DNA from: an uncultured Oscillospiraceae bacterium
GTDB taxonomy: Bacteria > Bacillota > Clostridia > Oscillospirales > Ruminococcaceae
Assembly (NCBI GenBank): GCA_949291395.1
Contig: CASEVW010000141.1
Location: forward strand, 1-36,104
Reading direction: 5' to 3'
Length of the DNA stretch: 36,104 nucleotides
The stretch's first letter is position 1; each line of letters opens with the position of its first letter. Below are positions 26,207-34,338 of the stretch, piece after piece. The notes below the pieces were generated by a model that saw nothing but the letters and a program-made list of their open reading frames with translations, did no database searches and was not told the DNA's origin. Position numbers and translations under genes: made by a program.

Positions 26207-28099
26207 TCACTCATCCTGTTCGTACTGTTCCTGCTCTTCCAGCAGCTTTTCCCACTCGTCAAACAGTTCCTGCTGGTGGAAGCGGCAGTCGTCCAGCTCG
26301 TCGCATTTGTCCCGCAAAAGCAGATGGTCCCGCAGCACTTCCGGCGAGCTGATCTCGTTTTCCAGCTCCACGATGTGCGCGCCCAGGCTTTCGATCTCGT
26401 CCTCCACCGCTTTGATGCGGCTGCGCAGTTCCGCCTTGCGGCGGCGCTGCTCCTTGCCGTAAGCCGCCTTGCCGGCGGGCTTTTCCGCCTTTTCCTCTTT
26501 CGGGGCGGCGGGTTCGGCGTCCGCCCGGTGCATCATCTTGTCGTAGCTTTCGTACAAGATGGCCTCGCCATTTTCCACATACAGGATGGGACAGGCCAGG
26601 CTGTTCATCAAATAGCGGTCGTGGGTGATGAGCAGCAGGGTGCCCTCGTAGGCCATCAGGGCCTGGGTCAGGCTCTCCCGGGTGTAGATGTCCAGATGGT
26701 TGGTGGGCTCGTCCAAAAACAGCAGGTTGGGCCGTTCCAGCACGATCTCCGCAAAGCGCAGCCGGGCCAGCTCGCCGCCGGACAGGGCCGCACAGCTTTT
26801 GAACACTTCCTCGCCCCGGAACCCAAAGCGGGCCAGATGGCTACGCACCTCCAGCTCGGTGAAGCGGGGCCACTTGTCCCAGATGGCGTCGATCACCCGG
26901 CCGCCCCGGCGCATCTGCTGCTGTTCAAAGATGCTGGGTTTTGCGCCGGTGCCCAGCCGGACCATGCCGCCGGAGGGCTTGCGCTTGCCGTCCAGCACCT
27001 GCATCAGGGTGGACTTGCCCGCCCCGTTGGGCCCGGCGATGACCAGCCGCTCGCCCCGCAGCACCTGCAGGCTGAAAGGGTTCAGCAGCACCCGCTCGCC
27101 GATCTTCACGCTCAGGTTCTTGATGGTGAGCAACTCTTTGTAGGGGGTAATGTCAAATTCAAACTTGAAATTCAGCTGCTGGGGCCCGCTGCGGGGCTTT
27201 TCGGTGATCTCCATCTTTTCCAGCTGCTTGCGGCGGCTTTGGGCCATCTTGGTAGTGGAGACACGCACCAGGTTGCGGGCGATGTAATCCTCCAGCTTTT
27301 GGGCCTTGGCCACATCCGCGTCGTGCTGCTTTTGCTGCAGGGCCACCGCCGCCTCCTTTTGGGGCAGGTAGGCCGAATAGTTGCCCTTGTAGCTGGTGAG
27401 GGTGTTGGCCTCCACCTCCCAGATGCGGGTGCACACCGAATCCAGGAAATAGCGGTCGTGGCTGACCACCAGCACCGCCCCGGAGTAGGTTTTCAGATAG
27501 CTTTCCAGCCATTCCATGGTGGCAAAGTCCAGATGGTTGGTGGGCTCGTCCAGGATCAGCACATCCGGCCGCTGCAGCAGCAGCTTTGCCAGTCTCAGGC
27601 GGGTGTGCTCGCCGCCGGACAGCACCGACACGCTTTTCTCGTAGGTCTCGGGGCCAAAGGCCATGCCGCTGAGCACCTTTTTGATCTGGGTGTCCATGTT
27701 ATAGCCGTCCGCCGCGTCGATCACCGCCGACAGCTCGGCGTGTTTGGCCAGCAGTTCCTCGCTGTGGGGCGCCCGTTCCAGCTTTTTCTCCAGCACCTGC
27801 ATCTCCGCCATGGCGCTGAGCACCGGCGCAAAGGCATTGCGCATCTCGCCGTACACGTCCAGAGCGGGGTCCAGCTTGCTGTTCTGTTCCAGATAGCCCA
27901 GGGTGACGCCCCGGCTGATCTGGTAATCGCCCTCGTCGGCCTGATATTCCCCGCACAGCACCTTCAGCAGCGTGGTCTTGCCCGCGCCGTTTTCACCCAC
28001 GATGCCAATGCGTTCGCCGTTTTCCACCGTGGCGTTGATGTCATGCAGCACCACGGTATCGCCAAAGCTTTTGCCTAAATTTTGTAATGATATGAGCAT
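26207..28099 (-). CDS. ABC-F family ATPase (ribosome-associated type)
   Basis: A 630-residue protein with two ABC domains and no membrane part. Walker A motifs are GENGAGKTT (about 36-44) and GPNGAGKST (near 352); signatures are LSGGEHTRLRLA and LSGGELARLRFAE; both Walker B stretches read ILDEPTNHLD or FLDEPTNHLD. A basic linker (about 240-320) with KMAQSRRKQLEKME and a C-terminal coiled coil follow. ABC-F proteins bind the ribosomal E site to rescue stalled translation or protect against antibiotics; the type here (YdiF/YfmR-like) is probably housekeeping. It is the last gene of a three-gene minus-strand run, 15 bases after the lipase-like gene; its ribosome site is weak. Confidence 0.93.
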   Translation of the reverse strand: MLISLQNLGKSFGDTVVLHDINATVENGERIGIVGENGAGKTTLLKVLCGEYQADEGDYQISRGVTLGYLEQNSKLDPALDVYGEMRNAFAPVLSAMAEMQVLEKKLERAPHSEELLAKHAELSAVIDAADGYNMDTQIKKVLSGMAFGPETYEKSVSVLSGGEHTRLRLAKLLLQRPDVLILDEPTNHLDFATMEWLESYLKTYSGAVLVVSHDRYFLDSVCTRIWEVEANTLTSYKGNYSAYLPQKEAAVALQQKQHDADVAKAQKLEDYIARNLVRVSTTKMAQSRRKQLEKMEITEKPRSGPQQLNFKFEFDITPYKELLTIKNLSVKIGERVLLNPFSLQVLRGERLVIAGPNGAGKSTLMQVLDGKRKPSGGMVRLGTGAKPSIFEQQQMRRGGRVIDAIWDKWPRFTELEVRSHLARFGFRGEEVFKSCAALSGGELARLRFAEIVLERPNLLFLDEPTNHLDIYTRESLTQALMAYEGTLLLITHDRYLMNSLACPILYVENGEAILYESYDKMMHRADAEPAAPKEEKAEKPAGKAAYGKEQRRRKAELRSRIKAVEDEIESLGAHIVELENEISSPEVLRDHLLLRDKCDELDDCRFHQQELFDEWEKLLEEQEQYEQDE

Positions 28100-28114
28100 A
28101 ACGTTCGTTCTCGC

Positions 28115-29059
28115 TTACTTTTTCTCCAAATGTTGTTCCGCCCAGGCAAGAACATCTTCATACACCTGCTGGCGGCCTGTTTCGTTGAGCATCTCGTGGC
28201 GGCCGCCGGGATACAGCGTCACCCGCACGTCCTTTACGCCTGCCTGGCGCAGCAGTCCCGCCACCTTTTTGACCCCTTCGCCATAGTCGCCCACCGGGTC
28301 CATGTCGCCGGAAAACAGCCAGACCGGCAGATCCTGGCGGATCTTCTGGGCCCATTGCAGGCTGCTCACCTGGCGCAGGGTGCAGAACAGCTCGTGGAAA
28401 GCGCTCACCGTGAACACAAAGGTGCACTTGGGATCCGCCGCGTACCGGTCCACGATCGCCGTGTCCCGGCTGATCCAGTCGTAGGGGGTGCGGGGCTTTT
28501 CCACCTTTTTCAAATAAGCGCCGAAGGCCAGCCGGTTCACAAGGCCGGACACATACTTGGGGCCTTTCCATTTTGCCGCAAGGCTGCTCACCTGGATGCC
28601 AAAGCCCACCAGCGGGTTGGGGCCGCCGGTGCCGCTGAGGATCAAAGCATCCAGGTCCTGGGGGTATTCGGCGGCGAACCACCGGGCAAAAAAGCTGCCC
28701 ATGCTGTGCCCCAAAAGCACCAGGGGCAGGCCGGGGTATTTCTGCCGGGCCAACTGGTTCATGGTCTTCAGGTCCCGCAGAACGTCATACCGGCCGTCCG
28801 TTTCGCCAAAAAAGCCGTCGGTGCCCTCTTTGCCGCTGGTCTGGCCGTGGCCCAGGTGGTCGTTGCCGCACACCACAAACCCGTTGCGGGCCATGAAGGC
28901 GGCAAATTCTTCATACCGGCCAATGTACTCGCACATGCCGTGGCTGATCTGGAGGATGGCTTTGGGCTGCACCTGGGGCATGGTATAGAAATAACCGGCC
29001 ACCGTGTCCACGCCGTTGCTGGATTTAAAACTGATGTTTTCGGTTTTTAAGTCCCACAT
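28115..29059 (-). CDS. Alpha/beta-hydrolase, monoacylglycerol lipase-like (serine aminopeptidase S33 fold)
   Basis: A 314-residue cytoplasmic hydrolase. SHGMCEYIGRYEEFAAFMARNGFVV and NDHLGHGQT are classic for lysophospholipase/monoacylglycerol lipase relatives. The catalytic triad can be placed as Ser in LLGHSMGSF, Asp in SGDMDPVGDYG and His in YPGGRHEML. The substrate is likely a lysophospholipid or monoacylglycerol. GGAGGA precedes the ATG, within the end of the HAD gene (overlap 35 bases). Confidence 0.9.
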   Translation of the reverse strand: MWDLKTENISFKSSNGVDTVAGYFYTMPQVQPKAILQISHGMCEYIGRYEEFAAFMARNGFVVCGNDHLGHGQTSGKEGTDGFFGETDGRYDVLRDLKTMNQLARQKYPGLPLVLLGHSMGSFFARWFAAEYPQDLDALILSGTGGPNPLVGFGIQVSSLAAKWKGPKYVSGLVNRLAFGAYLKKVEKPRTPYDWISRDTAIVDRYAADPKCTFVFTVSAFHELFCTLRQVSSLQWAQKIRQDLPVWLFSGDMDPVGDYGEGVKKVAGLLRQAGVKDVRVTLYPGGRHEMLNETGRQQVYEDVLAWAEQHLEKK

Positions 29060-29762
29060 TTTGCAGCTCGTCCTCCTCCATTACGATGGAATACAGCTCC
29101 TGCCAGTTGTGAATGGTGTAGGTGGGTTTGTTCTCCTCCGGCTCTTCTTGGCCGTTAAAGTTGCACCAGCAGGTGGCCAGGCCCGCGTTCTGGCCGCCCT
29201 TGATGTCGGCAGAGAGGCTGTCGCCCACCACCAGCACCCGGTCCCGGTGCTCGATGCCCAGGGTCTTGAGGGCCTGCTCGAAAAAGCGGCGGTTGGGTTT
29301 TTCCACTCCCAGCTGCTCGGACACAAACACCTCGTCCATGTAAGGCTCCAGGCCGGAGTCCCGCAGGCGGCTGGCCTGCACCTTCGCCACCCCATTGGAA
29401 ACGATGGCCAAAGTGGCCACCTCCGACAGCTCCCGCACAGCGTCCAGCGCACCGGGGATCAGGTCCGGGTGGCTGCCCAGCTGGTTCAGATAATAGGCGT
29501 TCATCTTTGCGGCGTCGCCCTTCTGGCCCAGGGTCTTCAGCAGGCGGCTGAACCGCTCGGCGCCCAGCTTGTCCCGCTTTACCTGACCCTTTTCCAGGGC
29601 GGCCCAAAGCTCTTTGTTGATGCGGATGTAGGTCTCTTCCGTCTCGTGGTCGGTGGGCAGCGAAAAATGCTCCAGGGTCTCCTGCAATGCCTTGTGCTCG
29701 GCAGCTTCAAAATCCAGAAGGGTGCCGTCCATATCCAATAACAAACAATAGTAATATGCCAT
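29025..29762 (-). CDS. yjjG: HAD-superfamily nucleotidase, YjjG type
   Basis: A 245-residue HAD phosphatase. The four motifs are LLLDMDGTLLD, VSNGV, KPNRRFFEQAL and VVGDSLSADIKGG. The order and the N-terminal LDxEAAE cap resemble YjjG, which removes phosphate from non-canonical pyrimidine nucleotides. AAGGGAG is upstream of the ATG. It is the first gene of the run yjjG-lipase-ABC-F, behind a promoter at 29848-29876 and an 85-base leader. Confidence 0.85.
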   Translation of the reverse strand: MAYYYCLLLDMDGTLLDFEAAEHKALQETLEHFSLPTDHETEETYIRINKELWAALEKGQVKRDKLGAERFSRLLKTLGQKGDAAKMNAYYLNQLGSHPDLIPGALDAVRELSEVATLAIVSNGVAKVQASRLRDSGLEPYMDEVFVSEQLGVEKPNRRFFEQALKTLGIEHRDRVLVVGDSLSADIKGGQNAGLATCWCNFNGQEEPEENKPTYTIHNWQELYSIVMEEDELQNVGLKNRKHQF

Positions 29763-29847
29763 AGGGTCAAAATCTCCCTTTTATAAAAATATCCTGCCGG
29801 ATGCCGCCGGCGCAAAACCGGGGCAAATGCCGTTTGCAGCTCTTTTT

Positions 29848-29876
29848 ATTATCCCTTATTCCTGAGGGTTCGTCAA
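29848..29876 (-). promoter_or_regulatory. Sigma-A promoter of the yjjG operon
   Basis: Minus strand: TTGACG (29871-29876), 17-base spacer, GATAAT (29848-29853). Confidence 0.82.
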
Positions 29877-29900
29877 GCGGTAGTTCCGGCGGGCAGGCGC

Positions 29901-29936
29901 AAAAAAGGGCGCAAGGCCGAAGCCCTGCGCCCTTTT
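29901..29936 (-). terminator. Terminator of the Cys-rich repeat gene
   Basis: AAAAGGGCGC (29903-29912) pairs with GCGCCCTTTT (29927-29936); read on the minus strand it ends in six T. Confidence 0.88.
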
Positions 29937-29958
29937 GGGAGAATGACCGAAAACCCGG

Positions 29959-31332
29959 TCAGATCTGGATAATGGGATAGCCCATGTCGTTGCGGACCAC
30001 ACCGCGGCTCAGCACCGTGCGGCTGGCCGTTTGGACGCGGCGGACGAAGCGGACCGTATTGCCCTGGTCACCGCAGCAGCAGCCAGTGCCCGCAGTGGCG
30101 GTGCCGTTGTCGCAGCAGGTGTTGCACCCACAGCCATCGTTGCAATTGCAGCCGCAGCCAGTGTTGGCCGTGTTTGTCCCGGTGCCACAGCAGTCATTGC
30201 AACCGCAGCCACAGCCGGTGTTCGTGGTGGCAGTGCCATTGTTGCAGCAGGGATCGCAGGCATCGCAGCAGTTACAACCACAGCCATTGTTGGTGTTGGC
30301 GGTACCGTTGTTGCAGCAACAGTCGTTCCAGTTCCCGTTACAACCACAACCAGTGTTCGTGGTGGTAGTGCCGTTGTTGCAGCAAGGGTCACAGGGATCG
30401 CACTCACAGCCACAGCCGCAGCCGCTGTTGGTGGTCGCGGTGCCGTTGTTGCAGCAGGGATCACAGGGATCGCACTCACAGCCACAGCCACAGCCGCAGC
30501 CGTTGTTGGTGGTCGCGGTGCCGTTGTTGCAGCAGGGATCACAGGGATCGCACTCACAGCCACAGCCACAGCCGCAGCCGTTGTTGGTGGTCGCAGTGCC
30601 GTTGTTGCAGCAGGGATCACAGGGATCACATTCACAGCCACAGCCGCAGCTGTTGTTGGTGGTGGCTGTGCCGTTGTCACAGCAGCAGTCATTCCAGTTC
30701 CAATTACAGCCGCAGCCGTTATTCGTGGTCACAGTGCCGTTGTTGCAGCAGGGATCACAGGGATCGCATTCGCAGCCACAGCCGCAGCCGTTGTTGGTGG
30801 TCGCAGTGCCGTTGTCACAGCAGCAGTCATTCCAGTTCCAGTTACAGCCGCAGCCGTTATTCGTGGTCGCAGTGCCGTTGTTGCAGCAGGGATCACAGGG
30901 ATCACATTCACAGCCACAGCCGCAGCCGTTGTTGGTGGTCGCAGTGCCGTTGTTGCAGCAGGGATCACAGGGATCGCACTCACAGCCACAGCCGCAACCA
31001 TTGTTGGTGGTGGCTGTGCCGTTGTCACAGCAGCAGTCATTCCAGTTACAGCCGCAGCCGGTGTTCGTGGTCACAGTGCCGTTGTTGCAGCAAGGGTCGC
31101 AGGGATCGCATTCGCAGCCACAGCCGCAGCCGTTGTTCGTGGGGCACGTCCCATTTGCACAGCAGCCACAGCCATTGGTGGTGCGGACATTGTCACAACC
31201 ATTGCAGTTGTTGCAGCCGCACCCCCAGCGGAAATCAAAGTGATCCACACTACCGTCTGTTACATCCTCGTCCCCCGTGTTGGTGGGACATAGCTCTGCC
31301 AGGGTATACCATTTATCGTTCAGGTTCATCAT
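29959..31332 (-). CDS. Very cysteine-rich tandem-repeat protein of unknown function
   Basis: A 457-residue protein with about 109 cysteines. Residues 1-67 are a non-repeat head (KWYTLAELCPTNTGDED), 68-416 hold about 15 repeats, and the 41-residue tail ends MGYPIIQI and includes VRFVRRVQTASRTV. There are two main repeat types: GCGCGCECDPCDPCCNNGTATTNN (about 24 residues) and a version with NWNWNDCCC (about 22). No signal peptide or membrane helix is seen. AGAGGAGGTGC precedes ATG-ATG at 31332-31327. I do not recognise the family. Metal binding, disulfide-built surface or spore layers are possible; none is shown. The lack of stop codons in several other frames is explained by the repeat. Confidence 0.8.
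   Translation of the reverse strand: MMNLNDKWYTLAELCPTNTGDEDVTDGSVDHFDFRWGCGCNNCNGCDNVRTTNGCGCCANGTCPTNNGCGCGCECDPCDPCCNNGTVTTNTGCGCNWNDCCCDNGTATTNNGCGCGCECDPCDPCCNNGTATTNNGCGCGCECDPCDPCCNNGTATTNNGCGCNWNWNDCCCDNGTATTNNGCGCGCECDPCDPCCNNGTVTTNNGCGCNWNWNDCCCDNGTATTNNSCGCGCECDPCDPCCNNGTATTNNGCGCGCGCECDPCDPCCNNGTATTNNGCGCGCGCECDPCDPCCNNGTATTNSGCGCGCECDPCDPCCNNGTTTTNTGCGCNGNWNDCCCNNGTANTNNGCGCNCCDACDPCCNNGTATTNTGCGCGCNDCCGTGTNTANTGCGCNCNDGCGCNTCCDNGTATAGTGCCCGDQGNTVRFVRRVQTASRTVLSRGVVRNDMGYPIIQI
30085..31131 (-). repeat. Tandem DNA repeat coding for the Cys-rich units
   Basis: About 15 units of 57-78 bases, mainly 72 (type A), 66 (type B) and 78 (A with an extra Gly-Cys). Order, from the start of the gene: A B A A B A B A A+ A+ A B then three degraded units. 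Central type A units are almost identical at DNA level, pointing to recent unequal exchange. Confidence 0.9.
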
Positions 31333-31336
31333 TAAT

Positions 31337-31377
31337 AAAGCACCTCCTCTGCCTTACTGTATGCAGAGGGGTGCTTT
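31337..31377 (-). promoter_or_regulatory. Hairpin covering the ribosome site of the Cys-rich gene
   Basis: On the minus strand AAAGCACCCCTCTGC pairs with GCAGAGG-A-GGTGCTTT: 15 pairs with a single bulged A. The right arm holds the entire AGGAGGT site. The hairpin starts four bases after the gpsA stop codon. Confidence 0.82.
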
Positions 31378-31385
31378 TTTGTTAA
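31356..31385 (-). promoter_or_regulatory. Possible promoter embedded in the hairpin before the Cys-rich gene
   Basis: Minus strand TTAACA (31380-31385), 18-base spacer, TACAGT (31356-31361). Transcripts from it would lack the left arm of the hairpin. The match is modest. Confidence 0.35.
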
Positions 31386-32344
31386 TGATCGAACTCGCCT
31401 TTCACGGTGCGCTGGAACAGCGGGGGCAGGGCCTCGTCCACGCTGCGGCCCTGATACAGCATGCTGTAAACGGTCTTGCAGATGGGCAGGTCCACTTCGT
31501 AGCGTTCCCCCAGCTGGACGAGCGCCTTCACCGTGGACGCGCCTTCCGCCAGCTGGTCAAAGGGCTCCCCTTTCACAAACGCCTCGCCAAACCGCCGGTT
31601 GTGGCTGTGGGCAGAAAAGAGGGTGGCCTCGTAATCGCCCAGGTGGCACAGCCCATAGGCGGACAGCTCGTTGCCGCCCATGGCCCGGATCAGGCGGGCG
31701 ATCTCCCGGGCGCCCCGGGCCATCAGTGCGCCTTTCAGGCTGGAATAGCCGATGCCATCCAGCATGCCGGCGGCGATACCGATGACGTTTTTGGCCGCTG
31801 CGCCCACCTCGGTGCCGATCAGGTCCCGGCCCTTGTACAGCCGGATCAGATCGCTGCTGAGGCTCTCCACCACAAGATCGGTGGTCTCGGGCTCGTCGGA
31901 GTCCACCACCATGCAGTTGGGGATGCCAGCGGAAAAGTCCTGCACATGGCCGGGGCCGACCCACACCGCCAGATGCACCGGCTGGGTTACCTCTTCCCGG
32001 AACACCTGGGTCAGGCGCTTGCCGCTTTCCACCTCGATGCCCTTCATGCACAAAATAAAGGTCTTGCCCGCCACATCCCGCTGCTGGATCTTTTGGGCCA
32101 GGTCCCGCAGCTGCTGGGCGCTGATGGAGATCACGATCACCTGGGCATAGTCCAGCGCCTGGTCCAGATCCTCGGTGAGGGCCAGGGCCGGGGGCAGCTC
32201 CAGATAGCTGTTTTTCCGCTGGGCCATCAGCTGGGCCATCGCCCGGGAGCCGGGGCGGCCCCAGAGCAGCACGTCGTTGCGGGCGCTGTGGTAGCAGGCC
32301 AAAAACGTGCCCCAGCGGCCGCAGCCCAATACAGTTAGTTTCAT
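31382..32344 (-). CDS. gpsA: NAD(P)-dependent glycerol-3-phosphate dehydrogenase
   Basis: A 320-residue enzyme (EC 1.1.1.94) that makes sn-glycerol 3-phosphate for phospholipids from dihydroxyacetone phosphate. The Rossmann motif MKLTVLGCGRWGTFLA opens the protein; CMKGIE, VWVGPGHVQDFSAGIPN, GAAAKNVIGIAAGMLDG and SYGLCHLGD-like segments are typical. The start at 32344 fits AAAGGATG upstream; an ATG four codons earlier lies in that site. SNGA-type motifs are slightly altered (GPGHVQDF for GPSHAEEV), which marks a divergent subgroup. Another divergent role is not excluded. Confidence 0.92.
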   Translation of the reverse strand: MKLTVLGCGRWGTFLACYHSARNDVLLWGRPGSRAMAQLMAQRKNSYLELPPALALTEDLDQALDYAQVIVISISAQQLRDLAQKIQQRDVAGKTFILCMKGIEVESGKRLTQVFREEVTQPVHLAVWVGPGHVQDFSAGIPNCMVVDSDEPETTDLVVESLSSDLIRLYKGRDLIGTEVGAAAKNVIGIAAGMLDGIGYSSLKGALMARGAREIARLIRAMGGNELSAYGLCHLGDYEATLFSAHSHNRRFGEAFVKGEPFDQLAEGASTVKALVQLGERYEVDLPICKTVYSMLYQGRSVDEALPPLFQRTVKGEFDH

Positions 32345-32389
32345 AAGGTCGCACATCCTTTCGTTGTGGGTCCGTTGCGAACCGGATGG

Positions 32390-32424
32390 AAAAAAGATCC
32401 GCCCTGCCGGGCAGAGCGGATCTT
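32390..32424 (-). terminator. Terminator of the HAD-SGNH operon
   Basis: Minus strand: AAGATCCGC pairs with GCGGATCTT with an inner CTGCC/GGCAG stem, followed by six T. Confidence 0.92.
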
Positions 32425-32439
32425 GGGTTCATATGAAGA

Positions 32440-34308
32440 TCATGCTGCCGGGCTGGTGCTTTCCGAGCCGGCAGGGCTGGATGTAGAACTGGCCGGAGGT
32501 TCCGGGGTGGAAGCCGGAGTGGGCGCCGGAGTGGGGTCCGGCGTAGGCGCCGGAGTGGGCGTGGGGGTGGGCGCCGGCTTCCCCTTCACCGTCACGGTGA
32601 TGCTGGCGGTCTTGCCGCCGGCGGTCACCGTGATGGTGTAAGTCGCGTCATTTGTGCTGTCATTGCCCGGAGCCGTGTAGGTGGCGTTCTTGCCGTTGCC
32701 GGAGACCGACCCGCCGGTGGTGCTCCACTGGTAGGAGTCCACCTTTGCATCAGCGGGATCCACGTTGGCGGTCAGGTTCAGGGTAGCACCAGGCTGCAGC
32801 GTGGTGCTACCGGAAGCCTGCAGCGTGACGCTGTTCACCGGGATCGGCGTGGGCGCGGCGGTGGCCTGCGGCTTCGCCTCCACCGTCAGTTTGAACTCGG
32901 CGGTCACGGTGCGGCCGTTCACGTTGATGGTAGCCCGGATGGTATGGGTGCCTGCGGGCCAGCTGCTCTGGCCGTAGCTGACGCCCTTCTTCACGTTTTC
33001 GCCGTTCAGGGTCCACTGCACGTTGTTGTCGTCGGCAGTGCCGCCCACGGTGGACACGTGCAGATAGTAGGCTTCGCCCTCTTTGATGGTGGCGGAGCTG
33101 CCCTCCTGGAAGGACAGGCCCAGCTTGGCGCTGAACATGGCGGTCACGTTCACGTTCTGCTTGAAGTTCTTGTCGGTGCGGGTGGGGCTGGTGTTGCCGT
33201 CGCTCCACTTCACGAACTCGTAGCCCTCGTTGGGCACAGCCTTCACCGTGACGCTGTCGTTCTTGGTCAGGTCCTCGAACTTGATGCTGGTCTTGCCGGT
33301 CACGTCACCGCTGGTGAGGGTGCCGCCCACGTTCTTCTCTACATTATATTGGGCGGTAAAGGTCTCGCCGGGATCCGGCGTTGCGGTGGCCTCGGCGCTG
33401 GAGGTGCTGCTCACGCCGGACTTGCGGGCCCGGGTGGGGATGTTGTCGGTATCCGGGCGGCGGTCCTCGGTGCCCAGGTAAGCGTGGGTGCGGGCGTAGT
33501 CCATAATGCCGGTGAGGGCATCCTTTTTCAGGTGGATATCGCCCTGCTGGTAGTAATGGGCCTTGCCGTAGCCGCTCTCGTCCATCAGCAGCTCGCTGAT
33601 GTTCAGGAACTTATAGCCGTTGTCCTGGCACATCTGGGCCAGGGCGATGTTGAACTCGTTGATGGTCTCCTGGCTCATGTTGGGGTAGAAGCTGTGATCC
33701 TCCGGGATGGGAGGCACCGCAGCCACGATCACATCGCAGTGGGGGTAGGCCGTGGTGATGGCGCTGAGCGCATCCTTGTAGCTGTTGGCAAAGCTGTTTG
33801 CGTCCATGCTGCCGTCGGCATTGTTGGTGCCCATCATCACGATGATGCGCCGGGGCTTCATCTTGGCCAGGGCCTCGGGGATGGAATAGCCGTTGTCGTC
33901 GTTTTTAAAGTAGATGGACTTGTCGGTGGTGAGCTGCTGGATGCCCAGGCCTTCCACCGCCATCACCTGATCCAGCGGCAGCAGGCCGTTCTGGTAGTAA
34001 CGGTAGGTGTTGGAATCGCCCACAAAGATGGTCTCGTTGATGTATTCCTTGCCGGCGTCGTCGGTCTCGGCCAATACGGTGTCGCCATACTGGCTGGCGT
34101 CAAAGCCGCTGTCCAGTGCGGCACCGGAGGAAACACTGGTAGAGATCGAACTGCTGTCGTCCGCCGGGCCGTTGGACCGGGAAACGATCATCACCACCGC
34201 CACAACGGTGATCAGGAACACAAGGGCGCAGACCGCCAGCACAATGGCCGCCTGCTTCTGTTTGGGGGTCAAGTTAAGACCAGAAGATCCACTTCTTTTC
34301 TTAGCCAT
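32440..34308 (-). CDS. Membrane-anchored extracellular SGNH hydrolase with Ig-like and InlB-type domains
   Basis: A 622-residue protein. A basic head and one membrane helix at about 19-42 anchor it with the rest outside. Residues about 90-270 are an SGNH esterase: GDS block in IFVGDSNTYRYY, GTNN block in MMGTNNADG, and the Asp-x-x-His-type block in QGDIHLKKDAL. Then a bacterial-repeat (InlB B-like) domain with VKAVPNEGYEFVKWSDG, two Ig/Big-like domains and a Thr-Pro-rich tail (TPTPTPAPTP). No LPxTG is seen. It could deacetylate cell-wall or host glycans. AAAGGAGGC precedes the ATG; the HAD gene is 30 bases upstream. Confidence 0.85.
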   Translation of the reverse strand: MAKKRSGSSGLNLTPKQKQAAIVLAVCALVFLITVVAVVMIVSRSNGPADDSSSISTSVSSGAALDSGFDASQYGDTVLAETDDAGKEYINETIFVGDSNTYRYYQNGLLPLDQVMAVEGLGIQQLTTDKSIYFKNDDNGYSIPEALAKMKPRRIIVMMGTNNADGSMDANSFANSYKDALSAITTAYPHCDVIVAAVPPIPEDHSFYPNMSQETINEFNIALAQMCQDNGYKFLNISELLMDESGYGKAHYYQQGDIHLKKDALTGIMDYARTHAYLGTEDRRPDTDNIPTRARKSGVSSTSSAEATATPDPGETFTAQYNVEKNVGGTLTSGDVTGKTSIKFEDLTKNDSVTVKAVPNEGYEFVKWSDGNTSPTRTDKNFKQNVNVTAMFSAKLGLSFQEGSSATIKEGEAYYLHVSTVGGTADDNNVQWTLNGENVKKGVSYGQSSWPAGTHTIRATINVNGRTVTAEFKLTVEAKPQATAAPTPIPVNSVTLQASGSTTLQPGATLNLTANVDPADAKVDSYQWSTTGGSVSGNGKNATYTAPGNDSTNDATYTITVTAGGKTASITVTVKGKPAPTPTPTPAPTPDPTPAPTPASTPEPPASSTSSPAGSESTSPAA

Positions 34309-34338
34309 GGATTTGCCTCCTTTTTCCTTCAAACGAAT

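Noticed and set aside
30085-31131. Regular repeats as a CRISPR array
   Set aside because: The repeats are contiguous coding units with no unique spacers and keep the reading frame.
29984-31293. Long open frames on the plus strand opposite the Cys-rich gene (Gln/Pro- or Ala/Val-rich products)
   Set aside because: They arise because the repeat unit has no stop in several frames; there is no ribosome site, and the minus-strand frame has a strong one plus a non-repeat head and tail.
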